Below the pieces are notes generated by a model. The model searched no databases and was not told where the DNA came from. It worked only from the letters and a program-made list of their open reading frames with translations. 5,226 bases of DNA from WTJH01 sp049889695 (GTDB lineage Bacteria > Bacteroidota > Bacteroidia > Flavobacteriales > Flavobacteriaceae): the NCBI GenBank assembly GCA_049889695.1, contig JBMHCX010000017.1, positions 1 to 5,226 of the forward strand. Direction: 5' to 3'. A program made the position numbers and the translations under genes. Below are positions 1 through 5,226 of the stretch, one piece after another. How positions within the stretch are numbered: position 1 is the first letter of the stretch; every line of letters begins with the position of its first letter.

Positions 1-1
1 G

Positions 2-853
2 GTAGCCAAATGGGGCGATACCAAACGGGTAGACATGACCTTCTCAGTCACCAAAAGCTATTTATCTACTGTTGCAGGTTTGGCGGTGGATCGGCGACTT
101 TTTCTTAGCAGTGAAAAAGTCGCAGACTACGTTTGGGACCACACCTTCGACGGTGAGCACAACAAACAAATCACTTGGAAAGATCTTTTAAATCAATCAT
201 CCGACTGGTCTGGGAATTTATGGGGCGGCAATGATTGGGCCGATCGACCACCCAAAACAGGCGGCATTGATGACTGGAAATACCGAACATTACATCCCCC
301 AGGAACCCACTACAAGTACAATGACGTGCGGGTGAATGTGCTGGCCTATTCCCTTCTTCAAGTGTGGCGAAAATCGCTCGCGCAAGTCTTAAAAGAAAAA
401 GTGATGGACCCTATTGGCGCATCGAGTAGCTGGCGTTGGTATGGTTATGAAAACTCCTGGGTGAATGTAGATGGGAACTGGGTACAGTCGGTTTCTGGAG
501 GCGGACACTCGGGCGGAGGCTTGTTTATCTCCACCGAAGATCATGCACGTTTTGGACTCCTTTTCCTGAATCAAGGGAAATGGGAAGACAAGCAAATCAT
601 CAGTCCCGAATGGATAAAAGAAGCCACAAGCCCATCGCCTGCTAATCCTAGTTATGGCTATTTGTGGTGGCTCAATCATCCTGAAAGTTCGCGTTATGTA
701 GCAGAAGCGGGAGAAGATATGTACTATGCTGCTGGTTTTGGAGGGAACTTTATCGTCATAATCCCACAACACGATTTGGTCGTGGTCACCCGATGGTTGG
801 AGACTAAGATCCTACCGGAATTTATTCGACAACTTATGGCTGCGGTAAAATGA
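2..853 (+). CDS. Class C beta-lactamase-type serine hydrolase, C-terminal part (5' end outside window)
   Basis: This is a partial gene. The frame is open from base 2, 11 codons before the first ATG at 35, and those codons (VAKWGDTKRVD) read like the conserved lead-in to the active site, so the ATG at 35 is internal. Counting that Met as 1, the visible motifs are S4-V-T-K7, the nucleophile SxxK; Y95-N96-D97, equivalent to the family's YxN; a glycine-rich segment G155-G162 before a helix; and G234-F235-G236-G237, at the place of the third (KTG/HxG-like) motif before the last beta strand. These fit the COG1680 group (class C beta-lactamases, EstB-type esterases, 6-aminohexanoate-dimer hydrolases). 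Such enzymes attack ester or amide bonds; the substrate here cannot be told, and true beta-lactamase activity is not implied. About 60 or more N-terminal residues, including any signal peptide, are missing, so the cellular location is unknown. Its stop overlaps the start of the HAD gene. Confidence 0.9.
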   Translation, partial: VAKWGDTKRVDMTFSVTKSYLSTVAGLAVDRRLFLSSEKVADYVWDHTFDGEHNKQITWKDLLNQSSDWSGNLWGGNDWADRPPKTGGIDDWKYRTLHPPGTHYKYNDVRVNVLAYSLLQVWRKSLAQVLKEKVMDPIGASSSWRWYGYENSWVNVDGNWVQSVSGGGHSGGGLFISTEDHARFGLLFLNQGKWEDKQIISPEWIKEATSPSPANPSYGYLWWLNHPESSRYVAEAGEDMYYAAGFGGNFIVIIPQHDLVVVTRWLETKILPEFIRQLMAAVK

Positions 854-1503
854 TTTCCCTCTCTAATTATAAAGCCCTGATTTTTGATATGGATGGCACC
901 TTGACAGACAATATGCACTTTCATCATCAAGCATGGATGAAATTTATCGAACTTAAAAAGCTGGGTATCGATGCCGAAACCTTTGAACGTGATTATCACA
1001 AAGGAACTTTGATCGAAGTCATGGCGCGCTTTTTCCCACAATTAACTACAGAAAAAGAACTGCGAGAGGTGGGAAACGAAAAAGAAGCCTTATACAGAAA
1101 CACCTATGGACACTTATTGCAACCTCTTAAAGGCTTACACCCTTTTTTAGACGCATTAAGAACAAAAAATATCCCCTTAGGGTTGGCGACTATGGGCGAT
1201 CAAAATAATTTGGAAATGACTTTGGCACAGTTGAAGATCACCTCCTATTTTCGCAGTACTACTGGAGGGGATCAAGTAAAACAAGGGAAGCCCCATCCAG
1301 AAATATTTTTAAAAACAGCGGAGAAACTAAAGGTAAATCCGACAAACTGCTTAGCTTTTGAAGACACTGAGTCAGGAATATGTGCTGCTCAAGCCGCAGG
1401 AATGAAAGTTGTGGGTGTTGCAACCCAGTTCGGCATTGAAAAACTTATAGGATTAGGCTGTATTGCTGGAATTCGTGATTTTACAGAGATTCAATTAGAA
1501 TAA
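850..1503 (+). CDS. HAD-superfamily hydrolase, beta-phosphoglucomutase-like subfamily
   Basis: A 217-residue, full-length subfamily I HAD enzyme, probably a cytosolic sugar-phosphate phosphatase or mutase. All four HAD motifs are visible: D13-M-D15-G-T (nucleophile D13, acid/base D15), T114 in GLATMGD, K147 in QGKPHP, and E171-D172 in the FEDTESG loop that binds Mg2+. The helical cap lies between motifs I and II, roughly residues 20-90. H25 and W29 align with H20 and W24 of Lactococcus beta-phosphoglucomutase, and K51-G52 with its cap KG. The phosphate-binding Arg49 of that enzyme seems to be replaced by a hydrophobic residue (about I55), which I take as favouring a phosphatase over a true mutase. 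The start is an ATG inside the upstream gene's stop (ATGA overlap), implying coupled translation. No Shine-Dalgarno sequence is seen, as is usual in Bacteroidota. The precise substrate is unknown. Confidence 0.93.
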   Translation: MISLSNYKALIFDMDGTLTDNMHFHHQAWMKFIELKKLGIDAETFERDYHKGTLIEVMARFFPQLTTEKELREVGNEKEALYRNTYGHLLQPLKGLHPFLDALRTKNIPLGLATMGDQNNLEMTLAQLKITSYFRSTTGGDQVKQGKPHPEIFLKTAEKLKVNPTNCLAFEDTESGICAAQAAGMKVVGVATQFGIEKLIGLGCIAGIRDFTEIQLE

Positions 1504-1513
1504 AACCAATACA

Positions 1514-2026
1514 ATGCCTCAAAATCGATTTTTATTCCTGCTTTTTCTAATTGTACTACCCTGTCTAACCTACTTTTTACATGAGTGTACGCATTGGCTG
1601 GTCTATCGTTTTTACGGAATAGACGCACGGTTAGACTTGAACACAATTAGTTTACCTCAAGAAATTGGATTAACCTCAACACAACAATTTATCATCTATG
1701 GAAGTGGAGTTTTTTTCTCCCTTATCCAAGGAATTATTGGGTATTTTATTGCCCTTAGAAAAGATATTTTTATTGGAAGTAGTCTATTGCTTTCGGCTGC
1801 TGTTTTTCGTTGGGCAGCTATTCTTCAAGGGATAGTTTCTAGTAGCGATGAAATCAAAATGAGTCAAGCTATGGGAGTTTATGATTCAGTATGGCCACTC
1901 ATCATTTCGGGTAGTTTTTTCATGATGCTATTTTATGTGTATAAAAAAGGGAGATTGGAGATGAAATTTATCTGTGGAATAAGCTTGATTTTCCTCTTGA
2001 TTACTTACCTCTACAGCTTGATTTAA
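1514..2026 (+). CDS. Small multi-pass membrane protein with an HExxH motif, function unknown
   Basis: I do not recognise this 170-residue protein by name. It is strongly hydrophobic, with likely membrane segments near residues 6-22, 58-81, 86-107, 126-142 and 151-170. At the end of the first segment is H23-E24-C-T-H27, the HExxH zinc-binding pattern of metallopeptidases. The second segment carries a small-residue stretch (YGSG, 62-65), and S-S-S-D112-E113 follows the third, where an acidic residue could be the third metal ligand. This order recalls minimal M50-like (site-2-protease-type) intramembrane proteins, but the classical NxxPxxxLDG motif is absent, so peptidase activity is only a possibility. 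It starts 10 bases after the HAD stop and is probably co-transcribed with it. It is visibly richer in A+T than the sdh genes, as membrane genes often are. The gene is confident; the function is not. Confidence 0.85.
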   Translation: MPQNRFLFLLFLIVLPCLTYFLHECTHWLVYRFYGIDARLDLNTISLPQEIGLTSTQQFIIYGSGVFFSLIQGIIGYFIALRKDIFIGSSLLLSAAVFRWAAILQGIVSSSDEIKMSQAMGVYDSVWPLIISGSFFMMLFYVYKKGRLEMKFICGISLIFLLITYLYSLI

Positions 2027-2039
2027 TCACAAAAAAAAA
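2027..2039. other. Convergent gene junction with an A9 tract
   Basis: Only 13 bases separate the stop of the HExxH membrane gene (+ strand) from the stop of sdhB (- strand). They end in nine consecutive A (2031-2039), which reads as a T tract at the end of the sdhB transcript. I see no GC-rich hairpin on either side, so I do not call an intrinsic terminator. Transcripts from the two sides may overlap. Confidence 0.6.
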
Positions 2040-2786
2040 TTATCCTTTAAGGCTGGCCGATAGGTATTCGCGGTTCATACGGGCGATGTTCTCTAAAGAG
2101 ATTCCTTTAGGACATTCTACCTCGCAAGCTCCGGTATTGGTACAGTTTCCAAAGCCTTCTTCGTCCATCTGTTTGACCATGTTGAGTACGCGGTCGGTGG
2201 CTTCTACTTTCCCTTGCGGAAGTAGGGCGTATTGCGATACTTTAGCCGAAACAAATAACATGGCCGAAGCGTTCTTACAGGTGGCAACACAAGCTCCACA
2301 ACCAATACAGGTAGCCGCGTCAAAGGCCTTGTCGGCATCGTGCTTGTCGATTGGAATAGCGTTGGCGTCTTGGGTGTTCCCCGAAGTGTTAACGCTCACA
2401 AAACCCCCCGCATGTTGAATACGATCAAAAGCAGAACGATCAACCGCCAAATCTTTTACTACAGGGAAAGCGTTGGCACGGAAAGGCTCAATGGTGATGG
2501 TGTCACCATCTTTAAACTTGCGCATGTGCAATTGGCAGGTGGTAACCAAACGATCGGGACCGTGCGCTTCTCCATTGATATACATGGAACACATCCCACA
2601 AATTCCTTCGCGGCAGTCGTGATCAAAGGCCACGGGGTCAATCCCCTGCCCAATAAGTTGCTCGTTTAATACATCCATCATTTCCAAGAACGACATATCG
2701 GGCGATACGTTTTCAATGGGATAGGTTTCTATACTTCCGGTGGCGTCTGCGTTGGCTTGGCGCCATATCTTGAGTGTTAAATTCAT
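2040..2786 (-). CDS. sdhB: Succinate dehydrogenase/fumarate reductase iron-sulfur subunit
   Basis: This 248-residue, full-length complex II subunit passes electrons from the flavin of SdhA to the quinone site at the membrane, on the cytoplasmic side. The N-terminal ferredoxin-like domain (about 1-110) holds the [2Fe-2S] ligands C58, C63, C66 and C84 in DCREGICGMC and TTCQ. The C-terminal domain has CIGCGACVATC: C160, C163, C166 with C225 for [4Fe-4S], and C170, C215, C221 for [3Fe-4S]. The E. coli quinone-site Trp after the third cluster's first Cys is absent; the KNASAML sequence there is, from memory, normal for flavobacterial enzymes, which probably use menaquinone. The ATG at 2784-2786 gives the usual MNLTLKIWRQ start. 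It would normally follow sdhA closely but is separated from it by 442 bases containing a four-helix-bundle gene, so its leader now includes one end of that insert. Confidence 0.97.
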   Translation of the reverse strand: MNLTLKIWRQANADATGSIETYPIENVSPDMSFLEMMDVLNEQLIGQGIDPVAFDHDCREGICGMCSMYINGEAHGPDRLVTTCQLHMRKFKDGDTITIEPFRANAFPVVKDLAVDRSAFDRIQHAGGFVSVNTSGNTQDANAIPIDKHDADKAFDAATCIGCGACVATCKNASAMLFVSAKVSQYALLPQGKVEATDRVLNMVKQMDEEGFGNCTNTGACEVECPKGISLENIARMNREYLSASLKG

Positions 2787-2795
2787 AAGATGAGT

Positions 2796-2823
2796 TTATT
2801 AGCCAAAAGGCAATAGGCAACAG
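2796..2823 (-). repeat. Heptamer array, left end of the inserted element
   Basis: Read on the - strand from the four-helix-bundle stop outward, this is four consecutive 7-base units: CTGTTGC, CTATTGC, CTTTTGG, CTAATAA. CTATTGC and CTAATAA recur exactly in the array on the other side of the gene (3201-3214, + strand), so the two arrays are inverted relative to each other. The array begins at the base directly after the stop codon and ends 9 bases before the sdhB ATG. Confidence 0.8.
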
Positions 2824-3189
2824 TTATTCTTTGCTTATTGACTTAATAAAGGCGTTTAACATTTTATTTTCTTCCGTAATTAATCCTTGTACATTTTCAT
2901 ACCATTTTTTTCCAATCATCTTTAACTCCTTTGAAATGATTAAATGTGTTTCGAGCTCTAAAAGCGATCCTCGAGCAATCCGAAGGTGTTTGAGATAATT
3001 TTGGGTGTAGTTTCTGCCATAGCCCTCTGCAATATTTGCAGGAACTGAAATGGCCGAACGCTTCATTTGACTTTGTAAACCAAACAATTCTTTTTGCGGT
3101 AAAGCTTCACACAGTTGATAGACTGCTTTGACCAAGGCAATGCCTTTCTGCCAAATCAATAGGTCTCTGTATGTCTTTATCTGTGTCAT
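2824..3189 (-). CDS. Four-helix-bundle protein, 23S rRNA intervening-sequence (IVS) family
   Basis: This 121-residue protein has the usual family length (S23/IVP family, TIGR02436). Hallmarks are DLLIWQKG near the start (9-16), P31..E34-L-F-G-L-Q-S-Q41, the signature S48-V-P-A-N-I-A-E-G-Y-G-R59, and A72-R-G-S-L-L-E-L-E80. Four helices are expected at roughly 6-29, 33-55, 61-88 and 92-119. Members form small helical oligomers; the Avd accessory protein of diversity-generating retroelements shares the fold. The family's biological role is not established, and nothing here suggests a part in succinate oxidation. The ATG at 3187-3189 begins MTQIKTYRDL, typical of the family. The gene sits 39 bases after the sdhA stop and 37 before the sdhB start, in the same direction, so it is probably carried on the sdh transcript. 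No reverse transcriptase or rRNA gene is in the window, so a retroelement or rRNA context is not supported. Confidence 0.95.
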   Translation of the reverse strand: MTQIKTYRDLLIWQKGIALVKAVYQLCEALPQKELFGLQSQMKRSAISVPANIAEGYGRNYTQNYLKHLRIARGSLLELETHLIISKELKMIGKKWYENVQGLITEENKMLNAFIKSISKE

Positions 3190-3200
3190 TTCAATTATTA

Positions 3201-3228
3201 CTATTGCCTAATAACTACTGCCTAACTA
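3201..3228 (+). repeat. Heptamer array, right end of the inserted element
   Basis: Read on the + strand, outward from the four-helix-bundle gene, this is four consecutive 7-base units: CTATTGC, CTAATAA, CTACTGC, CTAACTA. The next seven bases (3229-3235, CTATTTG) keep the CTA phase but belong to the end of sdhA, where CTA is the complement of its TAG stop. Viewed as a 14-base period, 3198-3211 and 3212-3225 match at 12 of 14 positions. The first two units match units of the left array in inverted orientation. Confidence 0.8.
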
Positions 3229-5226
3229 CTATTTGTATGAACGTGTTTTTACTTCAATTTCTTCATAGTTTAAGTCTTCTTTGACTAAAACGGCCTCTGA
3301 CGGTTCTCCTTTGTATTCCCATGCGGAAACAAATGTAAAGTTTTCGTCATCACGCAAGGCCTCTCCTTCTGGCGTTTGCGACTCCTCACGGAAGTGTCCT
3401 CCACAAGATTCTGTTCTTTCCAAAGCGTCTTTTGCAAATAGCTCTCCTAATTCAAGGAAATCGGCTACACGACCAGCTTTGGCCAGTTGCTCGTTGAACT
3501 CGTCGGCTTTTCCAGGGACATTCACATTCTTGTAGAAATCTTCACGCAGGGCTTTGATCTCAGCAATGGCTTCTTTTAAGCCTTTTTCGTTACGTGACAT
3601 TCCACATTTGTTCCACATGATTTTCCCCAGTTTTCTGTGGTAAGAGTCGACAGAGTTTTTACCGTTGTTATTGATAAAGGCGTCGATCTGATCTTTCACC
3701 GCTTTTTCTGCAGCATCAAATTCTGGGGTATTCGTGTCGATGGGTCCAGTACGGATATCGTTCGCTAAATAGTCTCCAATGGTGTAAGGGAGAACAAAGT
3801 AACCGTCGGCCAATCCTTGCATTAAAGCAGAGGCTCCTAAACGGTTTGCCCCGTGATCAGAGAAGTTAGCTTCTCCAATAGCATAACATCCAGGAATACT
3901 GGTCATCAAGTTGTAATCAACCCATACACCTCCCATGGTATAGTGTACCGCTGGGTAAATCATCATAGGGGTCTCATAGGGGTTTTGATCAACGATTTTT
4001 TCGTACATCTGGAAAAGGTTTCCATATTTTGCACGAACAACGTCTTGACCTAATTTCTTCACTAAGGCGTGATCGTTTTCGTTTAAACCTTTAACGTGCG
4101 CCTGCTCTTTTCCATAACGCATGATAGCAGAAGCAAAGTCGAGATAAACCGCTTCTCCAGTTTTATTGACCCCATAACCGGCATCACAACGCTCTTTAGC
4201 GGCACGAGAAGCTACATCGCGAGGAACGAGGTTTCCGAAGGCAGGGTAACGACGCTCTAGGTAGTAGTCGCGGTCTTCTTCTGCAATCTCAGTGGGCTTT
4301 AATTTGCCTTCGCGAATAGCCTTAACGTCTTCTATGTTTTTAGGCACCCAAATACGCCCATCATTTCTCAATGATTCTGACATCAAGGTCAATTTCGATT
4401 GATGATCTCCTGAAACGGGGATACAGGTTGGGTGAATTTGCGTAAAACAAGGATTGGCGAAATGCGCTCCTTTTTTATGGATTTTCCAACCCGCAGAAAC
4501 ATTACTTCCCATAGCATTTGTCGATAGGAAGAATACATTTCCATAACCTCCAGAAGCAATCACTACAGCATGGGCACCATGGCGCTCGATTTGTCCATTG
4601 ACCAAGTTTCGGGTAATAATTCCTCGGGCTTTCCCGTCTACAACCACTAAATCCATCATTTCATGGCGGTTGTACATTTTGATCTTCCCACGGCCAATTT
4701 GACGGTTCATGGCAGAATAAGCCCCTAGTAATAATTGCTGTCCCGTTTGACCTTTGGCGTAAAATGTTCTGGAAACCAAAACCCCCCCAAAAGAACGGTT
4801 ATCTAGTAATCCACCATAATCGCGAGCAAAAGGAACTCCTTGCGCCACACATTGGTCGATGATATTAGTAGATACTTCGGCTAGGCGGTGAACGTTCGCT
4901 TCACGAGAACGGTAATCCCCTCCTTTAATAGTATCATAAAACAAGCGGTAGGTAGAATCCCCATCCCCTTGATAATTCTTTGCTGCATTGATCCCTCCTT
5001 GTGCAGCAATAGAGTGTGCACGTCGAGGAGAGTCTTGAAAACAAAATGTTTTTACGTTGTAACCTAACTCTGCAAGAGTAGCAGAGGCAGATGCTCCAGC
5101 TAGTCCAGTTCCTACCACAATCACGTCAATTAAACGTTTGTTCGCAGGACTCACTAGATTGATGTGGCTCTTGTGATTGGTCCACTTATCGGCCAGAGGG
5201 CCTTTTGGTATTTTAGAATCTAAAGT
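3229..5226 (-). CDS. sdhA: Succinate dehydrogenase/fumarate reductase flavoprotein subunit (start just outside window)
   Basis: This is the catalytic subunit of complex II, oxidising succinate to fumarate (or the reverse) in the cytoplasm with covalent FAD. The frame stays open to the window edge. The 24 codons before the GTG at 5152-5154 encode a plausible native N-terminus (TLDSKIPKGPLADKW, then a further nine residues), so that GTG is an internal Val and the true start lies a few codons beyond 5226. Counting that GTG codon as 1: G15-T-G17-L-A-G20 binds the ADP part of FAD; H47 in RRAHSIAAQGG is the expected flavin attachment site; H241, R312, H404 and R438 match the substrate-binding and catalytic His/Arg set of SdhA/FrdA. 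The protein ends in KTRSYK with a TAG stop, followed in frame by a second TAG. At least 665 residues are visible, close to the full length for this type. The cytochrome b gene sdhC is expected upstream, outside the window. Confidence 0.97.
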   Translation of the reverse strand, partial: TLDSKIPKGPLADKWTNHKSHINLVSPANKRLIDVIVVGTGLAGASASATLAELGYNVKTFCFQDSPRRAHSIAAQGGINAAKNYQGDGDSTYRLFYDTIKGGDYRSREANVHRLAEVSTNIIDQCVAQGVPFARDYGGLLDNRSFGGVLVSRTFYAKGQTGQQLLLGAYSAMNRQIGRGKIKMYNRHEMMDLVVVDGKARGIITRNLVNGQIERHGAHAVVIASGGYGNVFFLSTNAMGSNVSAGWKIHKKGAHFANPCFTQIHPTCIPVSGDHQSKLTLMSESLRNDGRIWVPKNIEDVKAIREGKLKPTEIAEEDRDYYLERRYPAFGNLVPRDVASRAAKERCDAGYGVNKTGEAVYLDFASAIMRYGKEQAHVKGLNENDHALVKKLGQDVVRAKYGNLFQMYEKIVDQNPYETPMMIYPAVHYTMGGVWVDYNLMTSIPGCYAIGEANFSDHGANRLGASALMQGLADGYFVLPYTIGDYLANDIRTGPIDTNTPEFDAAEKAVKDQIDAFINNNGKNSVDSYHRKLGKIMWNKCGMSRNEKGLKEAIAEIKALREDFYKNVNVPGKADEFNEQLAKAGRVADFLELGELFAKDALERTESCGGHFREESQTPEGEALRDDENFTFVSAWEYKGEPSEAVLVKEDLNYEEIEVKTRSYK

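Larger units (their letters stand above)
2796..3228 (-). mobile_element. Putative four-helix-bundle (IVS-type) insertion element between sdhA and sdhB
   Basis: A 433-base block lies exactly between the sdhA stop and the sdhB leader. It consists of one gene for a 23S rRNA intervening-sequence-type protein flanked by inverted heptamer arrays at 2796-2823 and 3201-3228. Removing it would leave sdhA and sdhB about 9 bases apart, the kind of spacing expected in an sdh operon. Related genes are known within intervening sequences of 23S rRNA and scattered through Bacteroidota genomes. No transposase is present and I find no convincing target-site duplication. That it inserted as a unit is inferred from layout; the exact ends are uncertain by several bases, because the right array runs into the sdhA stop codon. 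Confidence 0.6.

Noticed and set aside
2..853. Antibiotic resistance beta-lactamase
   Set aside because: The SxxK fold is shared by many esterases and amidases. YND and GFGG in place of YxN and KTG do not point to a true AmpC-type enzyme, and the N-terminus is not visible.
389..1041. Two open frames on the - strand (389-772 and 724-1041) opposite the serine hydrolase and HAD genes
   Set aside because: They are antisense to genes with clear catalytic motifs, and their translations show no family features.
2027..2060. Possible bidirectional terminator between the convergent genes (A9 tract next to CCTTTAAGG)
   Set aside because: The near-palindrome gives only a 4-bp stem with a one-base loop, and no longer GC-rich hairpin is visible, so an intrinsic terminator is not supported.
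2273..2330. Missing quinone-site Trp in SdhB as a sign of altered function
   Set aside because: The residues after the third cluster's first Cys differ from E. coli, but they match what I recall for flavobacterial SdhB, so this is normal for the type.
2086..2669. Open frames on the + strand (2086-2418, 2340-2669) and a second - strand frame (2459-2653) within sdhB
   Set aside because: They lie over a complete sdhB with all eleven cluster cysteines in place. Their translations are out-of-frame readings of it.
2796..3228. CRISPR array or diversity-generating retroelement
   Set aside because: The 7-base units are adjacent, with no spacers. There is no reverse transcriptase, template repeat or variable-repeat target, so resemblance to Avd is at the level of fold only.
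3281..4053. Open frames on the + strand (3281-3535, 3853-4053) opposite sdhA
   Set aside because: They are antisense shadows of a conserved flavoprotein gene with no recognisable protein features.

Overview
The window looks like a piece of a Bacteroidota chromosome, most likely from a flavobacterium-like organism. The main evidence is the succinate dehydrogenase/fumarate reductase flavoprotein and iron-sulfur subunits, whose sequences have the character of the flavobacterial menaquinone-linked enzyme. Supporting evidence is the lack of recognisable Shine-Dalgarno sequences before the starts I checked, and a four-helix-bundle (23S rRNA intervening-sequence type) gene set between two core genes. 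The genus cannot be fixed from this sequence alone.

Layout. The left part (1-2026, + strand) is a compact run of three genes. First is the C-terminal part of a class C beta-lactamase-type serine hydrolase whose start lies left of the window. It overlaps by 4 bases (ATGA) a HAD-superfamily phosphatase of the beta-phosphoglucomutase-like group. After a 10-base gap comes a small, unrecognised multi-pass membrane protein carrying an HExxH motif. The right part (2040-5226, - strand) converges on it. Read in its own direction it is sdhA (start just beyond the right edge), then a four-helix-bundle gene, then sdhB. Only 13 bases separate the two converging units. There is no stretch over 300 bases without a gene.

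How the genes relate. SdhA and SdhB are the two soluble catalytic subunits of complex II. The membrane cytochrome b subunit (sdhC) would be expected upstream of sdhA, outside the window. The gene between sdhA and sdhB has no evident metabolic role and looks like an insertion. It is bracketed by inverted arrays of a 7-base unit (CTATTGC-like), so the transcript could fold its ends together around the inserted gene. The three left-hand genes are probably co-transcribed, but they do not form a pathway I recognise.

The most interesting items are the inserted element with its heptamer termini inside the sdh operon and the small HExxH membrane protein. The rest is ordinary core metabolism.
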